Shown one piece after another: positions 46,078 to 54,104 of a stretch of DNA of 64,000 bases (within the stretch, counting starts at the first letter, position 1; every line of letters begins with the position of its first letter). Origin of the DNA: Nitrospirota bacterium (GTDB taxonomy: Bacteria; Nitrospirota; Thermodesulfovibrionia; Thermodesulfovibrionales; UBA6898); contig JACRMT010000004.1 of NCBI GenBank assembly GCA_016214855.1, positions 558,001 to 622,000 on the forward strand. The letters are read 5' to 3'. The position numbers were made by a program, and so were the translations under genes. A model generated the notes under the pieces. The model saw nothing but the letters and a program-made list of their open reading frames with translations, ran no database searches and was not told the origin of the DNA.

Positions 46078-46961
46078 CAGCGATACCCCAGCGTCTGCAG
46101 CATTTTTTTATCATCACGCCAGCCCTTCTTCACTTTAACCCAGAGTTCAAGGAACACCTTTGAATCGATCAGTTTCTCGATATCCCTGCGCGCCTGGCTG
46201 CCGATCGTCTTGAGCATGTCACCCTTCTTTCCGATGATAATGCCCTTCTGGCCTTCCCGTTCAACGTAAATTGCGGCACTGATACCGACAAGGCCCTTCT
46301 TCTTTTCTTTCCATTCCCTGATCTCAACAGCAACCGCATGGGGAACTTCCTCTGATGTGTTCTTGATGACCTTCTCCCTGATGATCTCGGCAGCCATGAA
46401 CCTCTCATACTGGTCGGTGACCGTATCATCGTCATAGTACTTCGGCCCCTCGGGGAGGAGACCCTTTATTTTTTCGAGCAAAAACTCTATGCCTTTTACC
46501 TTGAGCGCAGATATCGAGAGAAATGCATTGAAGGTAAAAAGATCGCCATACGCATGGATAATGTCAGAGATCTCAGAAGGACTTTTGCTGTCAGCCTTGT
46601 TCAGCACGAACAGGACGGGTGTTTTCAGGCTCCGGAACAGGGCCATAACAGCGCGGTCTTCTTCAGGTTTGTTTCCATCGGTCACAAATGCAACAACATC
46701 AATATCCTGCATGGCCTCTTCTGCGGTCCTTACCATGGACTCTCCCAGAGCATGCCGGGGACTGTGGATGCCGGGTGTGTCGACAAATATCATCTGACTG
46801 TCCTCAAAGGTCCTTATGCCCAGGATCTTGTTCCGGGTGGTCTGCTGCCGGTCCGCCACGATCGCGATCTTTTGGTCGAGGACCGCGTTCAAAAGGGTCG
46901 ACTTCCCGACATTCGGCCTGCCGATAAGCGCTATGAAGCCTGACCTGAACGTATCTGTCAT
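46077..46961 (-). CDS. era: GTPase Era
   Basis: The 294-residue essential GTPase assists 16S rRNA maturation and 30S assembly. G motifs: GRPNVGKSTL near residue 15, DTPGIH near 60, NKAD near 121 and SALKV near 150. A C-terminal KH domain follows, with VIIGKKGDMLKTIGSQARRDIE and the ending WVKVKKGWRDDKKML. It is translated just downstream of the aminotransferase gene. Confidence 0.96.
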   Translation of the reverse strand: MTDTFRSGFIALIGRPNVGKSTLLNAVLDQKIAIVADRQQTTRNKILGIRTFEDSQMIFVDTPGIHSPRHALGESMVRTAEEAMQDIDVVAFVTDGNKPEEDRAVMALFRSLKTPVLFVLNKADSKSPSEISDIIHAYGDLFTFNAFLSISALKVKGIEFLLEKIKGLLPEGPKYYDDDTVTDQYERFMAAEIIREKVIKNTSEEVPHAVAVEIREWKEKKKGLVGISAAIYVEREGQKGIIIGKKGDMLKTIGSQARRDIEKLIDSKVFLELWVKVKKGWRDDKKMLQTLGYR

Positions 46962-46964
46962 CTC

Positions 46965-48161
46965 CTACCTGGTCTCAAGGTTCTGCAACGCCTTCCTGAT
47001 CCTTTCAAGTCCCTTCCTGATATCGTCCATGGACGTTGCATAGGAGATCCTCACATAGTTATCGTCACCAAAGGCTTCGCCATGGACCAGTGCGACCTGT
47101 GCCTCTTCAAGGAAATAGAGTGCGAGGTCTGTCGATGAATTGATCGCCTTGTCTTTGAACCGTGCCCCGTAGATCTTAGCCGTGTTCGGGAACGCGTAGA
47201 AAGCGCCGTTCGGCATGATACAACTCATGCCGGGAATCGTGTTCAGTTCAGCCACAACGAATCTTCTCCGTCTGTCAAACTCTGCGCGCATGATCGCGAT
47301 AAAGTCCTGCGGGCCCTTCAGCGCTTCCACTGCAGCCTTCTGTGTCATGGAGTTAGGATTGGATGTTGACTGACTCTGGATATTCGTCATTGCCTTGATT
47401 ACCTCAGCAGGCCCTGCTGCGTAACCGAGCCTCCAGCCCGTCATGGCATGAGACTTCGACAGGCCGTTCACCACAATGGTCTTTGCCTTGATCTCAGGGC
47501 TGAGCGAGGCTATGCTGACATGCACAAAGTCGTCATACACCAGTTTTTCATAGATCTCATCGGATATAACATAAAAATTATGTTTGACCGCAAGCTCTGC
47601 GATCCTCTCAAGAGCCTTTTTATCGTAGAGCATGCCCGTCGGATTTGACGGCGAGTTCAGGATCAATGCCTTCGTATTCTTCGTAATACATGCTTCGAGC
47701 GCCTCGGACCTCAGCACAAAAGAATCCGACTCAAGCGTTTTCACGAAGACAGGCTTTGCATCGTTCAGGAGCACCTGGTCGGGATAGGAGACCCAGTACG
47801 GTGAGGGGATGATCACCTCATCGCCGGGACCATAAAGAGCCTGCGCAATATTATACAGACTGTGCTTAGCGCCGCACGACACCAGGATCTCTTCCCGTTT
47901 ATAGGCAAGGCCATTGTCCTTTTGGAACTTCTCGATGACCGCATCCTTGAGCGGGTCAATGCCGCCCACGGCAGTATATTTCGTAAAGCCGTCCCTGAGT
48001 GCCTTGCAGGCAGCCTCTTTTATGTTGTCAGGCGTGTCAAAGTCAGGTTCGCCGACACCGAAATTGATGACGTCAACGCCTGAAGCCTTCATGGCCTTTG
48101 CCCTCGAATCAATAGCGAGGGTCGGTGATGGTTTTATCTTCTGTGCTCGTGGAGAAAGCAT
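46965..48161 (-). CDS. aspC: Aspartate aminotransferase (class I/II, PLP)
   Basis: The 398-residue enzyme transfers amino groups between aspartate and 2-oxoglutarate. It begins MLSPRAQKIKPSPTLAID, typical of the prokaryotic Iγ-type aspartate transaminases. PLP Lys lies in SKSHAMTGWRLGY near residue 236, the substrate Arg in NYVRISYATS near 375, and NSPSNPTG near 172. The ATG at 48161 has AAAGGA upstream; a longer frame to 48272 is not needed. Some relatives also accept prephenate. Confidence 0.92.
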   Translation of the reverse strand: MLSPRAQKIKPSPTLAIDSRAKAMKASGVDVINFGVGEPDFDTPDNIKEAACKALRDGFTKYTAVGGIDPLKDAVIEKFQKDNGLAYKREEILVSCGAKHSLYNIAQALYGPGDEVIIPSPYWVSYPDQVLLNDAKPVFVKTLESDSFVLRSEALEACITKNTKALILNSPSNPTGMLYDKKALERIAELAVKHNFYVISDEIYEKLVYDDFVHVSIASLSPEIKAKTIVVNGLSKSHAMTGWRLGYAAGPAEVIKAMTNIQSQSTSNPNSMTQKAAVEALKGPQDFIAIMRAEFDRRRRFVVAELNTIPGMSCIMPNGAFYAFPNTAKIYGARFKDKAINSSTDLALYFLEEAQVALVHGEAFGDDNYVRISYATSMDDIRKGLERIRKALQNLETR

Positions 48162-48311
48162 GCCGTATCCTTTCTGCTGCTTGGTTTTGTTTAGTATTCT
48201 AAAACATTTGCCGATGGTATGAAAAGCCTTTGCCTGATTTTTTGCGCTTCTCCATTTGTCAAAAAATATCACTTGATAAAATTCCTGTAATACGCGATTA
48301 TAAATGACATC

Positions 48312-49418
48312 ATGACCAGCACGCTTTCGTCATTAACGATAAAGGGGAAGACCATACCGGTGCCTATCATTCAGGGCGGTATGGGCGTCGGCGTGTCCCT
48401 CTTTCCTCTTGCAGCTGCTGTTGCAAAAGAAGGCGGCGTAGGCATCGTTTCGAGCGCCTGCCTTGACCGTCTCGTATCAGAGCGGACCGGCAAGAAACTC
48501 AATTCGTATGAGGCTGCTTATGAGGAAGTTTCCCGGGCAAAAGCGAATGGCGGTTTTGCCGGCATCAACATCATGTGCGCCCTTTCCCGTGACTACAATG
48601 ATTCGGTCAAAGGAGCCCTCGATGCCGGTGCTGATGTGATCATTTCAGGCGCCGGCCTTCCTGTCTCTCTCCCCGCCATACAGAATCCGAAAGATACAGC
48701 ACTGATACCGATCGTCTCATCAACACGGGCGCTCGAGATCATCTGCAAAAAATGGGAAAAACTGGGGTACCGCCCTGATGCAGTTGTGCTGGAAGGTCCG
48801 CTTGCAGGCGGTCATCTTGGTTTCAAGATGGACCAGATCGATATTGAATCGAACAAACTGGAGAACTTGTTGCCGCCGGTCAAGGACGCTGCAAAAAAAT
48901 ATGGAGACTTCCCTATCATAGTTGCGGGCGGCATCTATACCTATGAAGATATTGCCCGGTATATGAAAGCGGGAGCTGATGGAGTCCAGATGGGAACCCG
49001 TTTCCTCGCTACCGAAGAGAGCAGTGCGTCTCCTGACTATAAGAGCTCTGTTGTTGCTGCTCAGGACGAAGACATCATCGTTGCCTTTGATCCGGGCTCA
49101 CCCTGCGGCCTTCCGTTCAGGATCATCAAGCAGTCTCCCATGTATGTCTCTGCCCTTTCAAAATTGCGCAAGCCGAAATGCGATAAGGGATATGTATTGC
49201 AAAAGGACAGTGAAGGCAAATACAGCATCTGTCCTGCAAAAGCAAGCAATGAGCACCATTTCTGCATCTGCAACGGACTGCTCAGTTCAGCCAACTATAA
49301 CGCCGATAAGGAAGAACCTCTCTATACTGTTGGTACCAATGCATCGCGCGTGGATAAGATCGTCAGCGTCCAGAGCCTGATGCGGGAACTGACCGGCAAG
49401 GTTTGCGCTACAGCCTAA
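48312..49418 (+). CDS. NAD(P)H-dependent flavin oxidoreductase (nitronate monooxygenase-like)
   Basis: The 368-residue FMN-binding TIM-barrel shows the family features PVPIIQGGMGVGVSLFPLA, NIMCALSRDY, the catalytic His region AGGHLGFKMD and VAGGIYTYEDIARYMKAGADGVQMGTRF. It resembles the class of nitronate monooxygenase/enoyl reductase FabK-type oxidoreductases. A C-terminal segment with CPAKASNEHHFCICNG contains extra cysteines not typical of FabK. A TTGATA/TATAAA pair lies upstream, though with a 20-base gap. Confidence 0.85.
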   Translation: MTSTLSSLTIKGKTIPVPIIQGGMGVGVSLFPLAAAVAKEGGVGIVSSACLDRLVSERTGKKLNSYEAAYEEVSRAKANGGFAGINIMCALSRDYNDSVKGALDAGADVIISGAGLPVSLPAIQNPKDTALIPIVSSTRALEIICKKWEKLGYRPDAVVLEGPLAGGHLGFKMDQIDIESNKLENLLPPVKDAAKKYGDFPIIVAGGIYTYEDIARYMKAGADGVQMGTRFLATEESSASPDYKSSVVAAQDEDIIVAFDPGSPCGLPFRIIKQSPMYVSALSKLRKPKCDKGYVLQKDSEGKYSICPAKASNEHHFCICNGLLSSANYNADKEEPLYTVGTNASRVDKIVSVQSLMRELTGKVCATA

Positions 49419-50659
49419 TCTTTTTTTGGGTCTTCTCGTCTCGCGATATTCGGGCCGCCACCCTTAACCGTTCTCAAAAGAAAAAAACCCCCCACAAAAA
49501 AAACCGAAACAGCGAGGATCGCTGGCCGCTGGCTGCCGAAGGTTGAAGAGATAGAGCCGAATAGGAGAGGACCAAACACTGCAGAGGATTTCCCTACAAG
49601 AGAGTAGGTCCCGAAATACTCGCTTTCCCTGCCGGGAGGTATGAACTGGGTGAAGAATGCCCTGCTTGCTGCCTGGACCGTGCCGAGTCCCAGACCCGCA
49701 ACAGACGCAAGAACGAAAAAATACGTCTTTGCTTCAATGAAATAGGCAGCAACAGCAACTGCAGACCAGAGCATGAGGGAAAGGGTCACGACCTTCTTCG
49801 GCCCCCAGACGTCGATAGGCCTTGCCATGACAAATGCTCCGGAAAGTGCCGTGACCTGGACAATGAGATAAAGGCTTATCAGTTCCAGCGAAGAAAAACC
49901 GAGCGTTGTTGCTGCAAAGATGCTTGAAAAGACAATGACCGTGTTCACGCCATCCTCATATACCAGATAGGAAAGCATGAATTTTCGAACTTCACGTCTG
50001 CTAAATATCTCGCGCATAACCGACAGGAAATAGGTCCATCCTTTTGCCGCTGATCCGGCAACTGACAGTCCTGTTCTTTTATCTTCAGGGAGATACATAA
50101 AAGCCGGCAGGGAAAAAAGAGCAAAGAAGAGCGCAACCATGATCCATGTCTCTCCGAACCTGCCTGCCTTTACAAGGGGCAGAGCGATAAGCAGGGAAAG
50201 GATCGAACCGCTGTACCCGACACCAAAACCCCAGGCAGATACACGGCCCTGGTATTCCCTGTCTGCGATCTCCGGCAGAAAGGAGTTGTAAAAGACCAAT
50301 CCCCCTTCCATGCCGATATTGGCGATGAGTACGAGAACAAAACCTTCAAGCACCATCCCTTTTTTGAGAATTGGGAAGAACGATATGGCAATGACAGATG
50401 CTGCCGTGTACAGAAAAAGAAGGCGCTTCCGCCTTCCGCTGTAATCGGCAATGCCGCCGAGCAGTGGAGAAGTGAGGGCAACAAATGCCATGCTGAGCGA
50501 TATCGCCCTTCCCCACCAGACATCTCCCTGGCCTGAGGCATTACCGACAATGGCAGATACATAGAATACCGGAAATATAACGGCAGCGATGACAGCAGAA
50601 TAGCTCGAATTCGCAAAATCAAAAAGACACCAGCTGATGATCTGCCTGCGGTTACGCAT
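49415..50659 (-). CDS. MFS transporter, UMF1/Atg22-like family
   Basis: The 414-residue membrane protein starts MRNRRQIISWCLFDFANSSY, the signature of the UMF1 family, and has about twelve membrane segments. Conserved loops include GGIADYSGRRKRLL after helix 2 and RPIDVWGPKKVV in the second half. Transported compounds are unknown for bacterial members. Its stop overlaps the convergent flavin oxidoreductase gene by four bases. Confidence 0.88.
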   Translation of the reverse strand: MRNRRQIISWCLFDFANSSYSAVIAAVIFPVFYVSAIVGNASGQGDVWWGRAISLSMAFVALTSPLLGGIADYSGRRKRLLFLYTAASVIAISFFPILKKGMVLEGFVLVLIANIGMEGGLVFYNSFLPEIADREYQGRVSAWGFGVGYSGSILSLLIALPLVKAGRFGETWIMVALFFALFSLPAFMYLPEDKRTGLSVAGSAAKGWTYFLSVMREIFSRREVRKFMLSYLVYEDGVNTVIVFSSIFAATTLGFSSLELISLYLIVQVTALSGAFVMARPIDVWGPKKVVTLSLMLWSAVAVAAYFIEAKTYFFVLASVAGLGLGTVQAASRAFFTQFIPPGRESEYFGTYSLVGKSSAVFGPLLFGSISSTFGSQRPAILAVSVFFVGGFFLLRTVKGGGPNIARREDPKKD

Positions 50660-50688
50660 TGCCAGGAAATAGCGGGAATGCGATCAGA

Positions 50689-51228
50689 TCATTCCTTATC
50701 AAGATAGATCCTGATGTATGACTTTTTCCTGAGATCATTCAGACTCTCTTTCAGGCGCTCATTGAGGAGTTTTTCCGTAAGAAACATATCGATCTCATCT
50801 CGCACATCTTCATAGCCCTTGCCCTGGAAATTCAGGAGATTTGCGTTATAGAATTTTTCTATATCAGCGTCATTCACCCTGATGAAGGCGCGGATCTTGA
50901 GGTCTATATATTCCTTCAGCACCTCGTCGATCGTCGGAGCCTCAATGCGGTATTTTTTTGCCTCTTTCAACAGGATCACCCTGTTGATCATGGTATTAAG
51001 GACTTCTTCGTGCGTTACGATGCGGGACAGGGCATTGGCAGCCTTATAACTCTCTTCAAGTTCGCTCAGGGTGATGGCATGATCATCAACAAAGGCAATG
51101 ACACGGTCCTGAATAGCGGCATCTGATATACCGGTAAGCAGTATGCCGTAAGCAGCAAGCCCGATAATAATAAAGAAAGCTCCTCTCGTAATGCCTCTGC
51201 CTGTCGCTGCTGTTGTCCTTCGAGTCAT
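50689..51228 (-). CDS. SurA N-terminal-like periplasmic protein
   Basis: The 179-residue protein has one N-terminal membrane/signal segment (AFFIIIGLAAYGILLTGI) and then IQDRVIAFVDDHAITLSELEE, the usual start of SurA and parvulin-type chaperones, followed only by helices. The isomerase domain is absent, so it is a chaperone-like core at most. It lies just downstream of the Omp85/TamB genes, which suits a role in outer membrane protein delivery. Confidence 0.78.
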   Translation of the reverse strand: MTRRTTAATGRGITRGAFFIIIGLAAYGILLTGISDAAIQDRVIAFVDDHAITLSELEESYKAANALSRIVTHEEVLNTMINRVILLKEAKKYRIEAPTIDEVLKEYIDLKIRAFIRVNDADIEKFYNANLLNFQGKGYEDVRDEIDMFLTEKLLNERLKESLNDLRKKSYIRIYLDKE

Positions 51229-51257
51229 CCAGTGTCTACCCCCATTCCTAATTCTTC

Positions 51258-51290
51258 TGTGCCTACTGCCTACAGCTTACTGCCTTCACG
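51258..51290. repeat. Short 7-nt period repeat (GTAGGCA type)
   Basis: On the minus strand the gap reads gcagtaa gctgtag gcagtag gcacaga, four degenerate heptads. It occupies the gap between the SurA-like and Omp85 genes. Confidence 0.5.
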
Positions 51291-51294
51291 GTCT

Positions 51295-54093
51295 TTAAAA
51301 CGCATGGCCGATGCTGAAATGGATCACTCCCCGGCTTTCAGGAGAGCACTGCGGCGTCAGCGGAGCCGTCCTGTCCAGACAGATCTCATCCCGCTTCAGC
51401 TTATATCCGTAGTCAACCCTTAACGGTCCGACAGGAGTCGCATATCGCAGCCCAACGCCCACGGTATATTTAATATCAGTCGGAGAAAAGTCATTGGTAT
51501 TGATCCAGACATTGCCGAAGTCAAAGAATGGCACGATGCTGATGTTCCTGCCGATGTCAGTTCTCAGCTCTACGCTTCCCATGACGAAGGAATTCCCTCC
51601 GGTAGGGTTTCCATCGCTTCCCTTCGGGCCGAGCGTATCCTGGTCATATCCCCGCACAGATGACCTGCCGCCAAGAAAATACCGCTCAACAATAGGAAGC
51701 TCCGTCGTTTTGCCGAATCCATAGGCAATGCCTCCCCGGGCCGAAAGACCGAGTACCACCCTCTTATGCAGTTCCTGAAACAGGTTCGCAAACGCGGTCA
51801 CCTTGATAAAATGCGTCTCTGAGAAAAGCACCGGAGATGCAATCTTGACCGTTATTCCGGTAAGCAGGCCTTTTTTCGGTTCAAAGGGATTGTCACGCGT
51901 ATCAAAGTAGAGTGAAGACCGTACGGAACTGATCGCAAGGGTCCCGACATCCTCCCTGCTCAGGATTACGTCCGGCTGTACATCCGTTGTTTTTACCAGC
52001 GAGAACTCGTAATAGAGCTCGCCCTTAAGAGAATCAGCCAGCTTTTTTTCGATGCCGACATTGACCGTGTCGCGCCGAAGCTGATATCGGACCACCCTGT
52101 CAGGGATCGTGAGTTCTTTTTTGTTCTCATGCAGCAATAAGACCCTGAGCGGCAGGGAGGTACCCAGAAACCAGGGTTCGCTGTACTGAAGGATAAACCT
52201 TCGGTCAAGTGAACTGAGCTCAGTTCTGAACAGGCCCTGCCGGTTGAGGCCAAAAAGATTTCTGTATCCAATTTCGAAAAAGCTCCTGAAATGTTCATAC
52301 TCGGCATACCCGAGTCCGAATTCAAAAGTGCCGGCATTGCCTTCCTTAACGCGGACAAGGAGATCCTTCTGGTCTCCGTCGGCATCAGACGCCTCTATCT
52401 CCACGTCGGTAAACAGGCCGAGCTTGTAGAGCTTCTGCCGCTTCTGGGCAAGTATGCTGAAGCTGTAGGGGGTGTCCTCAGCATGGGCTATCTCTCTCCT
52501 GATCACGCCATACCGTGTCTGCCTGTTGCCTGCCACAACGGTCTTGCCGATCGTCTTTCTCCTGCCCTCGGCAATAGTAAAGAGAACCTGGGCACGGTGG
52601 TTCTCGATCGTACGCTGCACCATAACATCGATATTGGCATATCCCTCCCGGGCGTAGCTGTCGATGATACGAAAGCGGGCATCGGATATCTCAACCTCAT
52701 TGTACGGCTGCCCCTGCCTGAGCGCGATGAGGGCAAGGATCTTTTCCTTTCCCGCCTGCTCAACCCCCTTGATATCAAGCATCCCAATGGTTGTGAGCAT
52801 GCCTTCGTCTATGGGGACGATCAGGGTTATCTCGCCGGAGGCCTCGTCAGTCCGCAGTTCTATCTCCCCGACCGAGGCTTCAAGATACCCCAGTGCAGCG
52901 TAGTATTCCCTGAGCGTATCCCTGTCACGCTGTCTCAGGTCGGGGTTGTAAGGTCCGCCCTCTTTCAGTTCAAGCACACTTTGCAGTATGCCCGGAGGAA
53001 GCGAAGCCCCCCTGAACTGGATGGTTCTCACTGTTGTCCGAATACCTTCGAACACAAAAAAGGTCACCTCACTCTGCCGCTGATCCGACCGCACCACGGG
53101 CGCTATCTGGGCAAAGGAATAACCCTCATTATGATAGAGAGAAAGCATCCTGTTGACAGCCTCATCAATCGCCTCGTCATTGAAGACCTCTCCTTCAAAA
53201 AAGGGCATCTCTTTTTCGAGACGACCGGTCGATATCACCCTATTGCCGTCAATAACGGTCCGGAGTTTCTTTCCCGGATCGATCGATAGGGTAAGGATGC
53301 CGCTTTGAAAATCATACGGGCCGACGACCGGCTTTAGATAACCGTCCTTTTTCAAACGCTCCTTCAATGCCTGCAACTCTTTTCTGATCCTGACCTGGTC
53401 GTAGATATCGCCGGCAGATACCCTGATGTCATTCGGAGAAACCAGATCCATGCCGGTGACCCTCACCTCTCTTATAACAAGAGGGGGACCTGCGTCGATC
53501 GTAACGGTAAGTATCACTTCATGGTCATAGGTGCCTTCCCCGGATGCGCTGACATTGATCTTCGCTTCAGGAAATCCGAGGAGGGCAAAGTGCGCCTTGA
53601 GCTCAGCCGCAGCCTGTTCAAGAAGGTCGTGGCGCATCACCTCGCCCTCCTTCATTGAAAGCAGCTCCCTTATCTTTCCGGTGGAAAGAGAATTGTTCCC
53701 CTGCACCTCAACCTTCCGGATCCGATCTTTCTCTCTCACCCGCACGGTCACAAGGGATGGATCACCATCAGCGGCATGAATGGAGATGTCATCAAAGGCT
53801 CCCTTTCGAAAAGCCCGTTTAATGGCATTCCTGACGATCACGGCATCAAGGGGAACCCCTTCTCTCAAACCGAGCATATCGAGCATCTCTTCTCTTTCGA
53901 TAGAGTGGAGTCCATAGATCTCGATCTTGCCGGCCGTAGCCGCATGGGACAGAAAAAAAGAGGACAGGCCAAGGTTAAGGCTGAGACTGAAACAAAAAAT
54001 AAAAAGAAGTCGAATAAACCCATAGTTATGGCATAACCTCAGCCTTGGCCTTAACCTTTCTCCCTGCCCATCCATTCTTAACCTAAGCCTCAA
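51295..54093 (-). CDS. Omp85-family outer membrane protein with seven POTRA domains (TamA/BamA-like)
   Basis: The 932-residue protein folds or inserts outer membrane proteins. After a signal peptide, seven POTRA domains can be counted by their GN/GL turn motifs (KIEIYGLHSI, KVEVQGNNSL, EVRVTGMDLV, TVIDGNRVIS, TIQFRGASLP, MLDIKGVEQA, KTVVAGNRQT). A beta-barrel of about 380 residues follows, with the VRGYDQD motif of Omp85 loop 6 and a terminal Phe. BamA has five and TamA three POTRAs. The downstream position after a tamB-like gene favours a TamA-type role, but BamA cannot be excluded. Start is TTG at 54093 behind AGGAG; the signal region is encoded by hexad repeats. Confidence 0.87.
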   Translation of the reverse strand: MRLRLRMDGQGERLRPRLRLCHNYGFIRLLFIFCFSLSLNLGLSSFFLSHAATAGKIEIYGLHSIEREEMLDMLGLREGVPLDAVIVRNAIKRAFRKGAFDDISIHAADGDPSLVTVRVREKDRIRKVEVQGNNSLSTGKIRELLSMKEGEVMRHDLLEQAAAELKAHFALLGFPEAKINVSASGEGTYDHEVILTVTIDAGPPLVIREVRVTGMDLVSPNDIRVSAGDIYDQVRIRKELQALKERLKKDGYLKPVVGPYDFQSGILTLSIDPGKKLRTVIDGNRVISTGRLEKEMPFFEGEVFNDEAIDEAVNRMLSLYHNEGYSFAQIAPVVRSDQRQSEVTFFVFEGIRTTVRTIQFRGASLPPGILQSVLELKEGGPYNPDLRQRDRDTLREYYAALGYLEASVGEIELRTDEASGEITLIVPIDEGMLTTIGMLDIKGVEQAGKEKILALIALRQGQPYNEVEISDARFRIIDSYAREGYANIDVMVQRTIENHRAQVLFTIAEGRRKTIGKTVVAGNRQTRYGVIRREIAHAEDTPYSFSILAQKRQKLYKLGLFTDVEIEASDADGDQKDLLVRVKEGNAGTFEFGLGYAEYEHFRSFFEIGYRNLFGLNRQGLFRTELSSLDRRFILQYSEPWFLGTSLPLRVLLLHENKKELTIPDRVVRYQLRRDTVNVGIEKKLADSLKGELYYEFSLVKTTDVQPDVILSREDVGTLAISSVRSSLYFDTRDNPFEPKKGLLTGITVKIASPVLFSETHFIKVTAFANLFQELHKRVVLGLSARGGIAYGFGKTTELPIVERYFLGGRSSVRGYDQDTLGPKGSDGNPTGGNSFVMGSVELRTDIGRNISIVPFFDFGNVWINTNDFSPTDIKYTVGVGLRYATPVGPLRVDYGYKLKRDEICLDRTAPLTPQCSPESRGVIHFSIGHAF

Positions 54094-54096
54094 CCT
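53961..54096. repeat. Three blocks of 6-nt period repeat (AGGYTN type)
   Basis: On the minus strand 54096-54076 reads aggttg aggctt aggtta, and 54057-54036 reads aggtta aggcca aggctg aggtta. On the plus strand 53967-53984 reads aggcca aggtta aggctg. They encode the Arg-Leu-rich start and the LSLNLGL core of the Omp85 signal peptide. Confidence 0.6.
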
Positions 54097-54104
54097 GTCT
54101 TCTC

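Noticed and set aside
48273-48304. TTGATA/TATAAA promoter for the flavin oxidoreductase
   Set aside because: The 20-base gap is outside the usual 16-18 range, so it is not listed as a feature.
52291-53289. Long plus-strand frame of 332 codons
   Set aside because: It is antisense to the Omp85 gene, which has clear POTRA motifs in its own frame.
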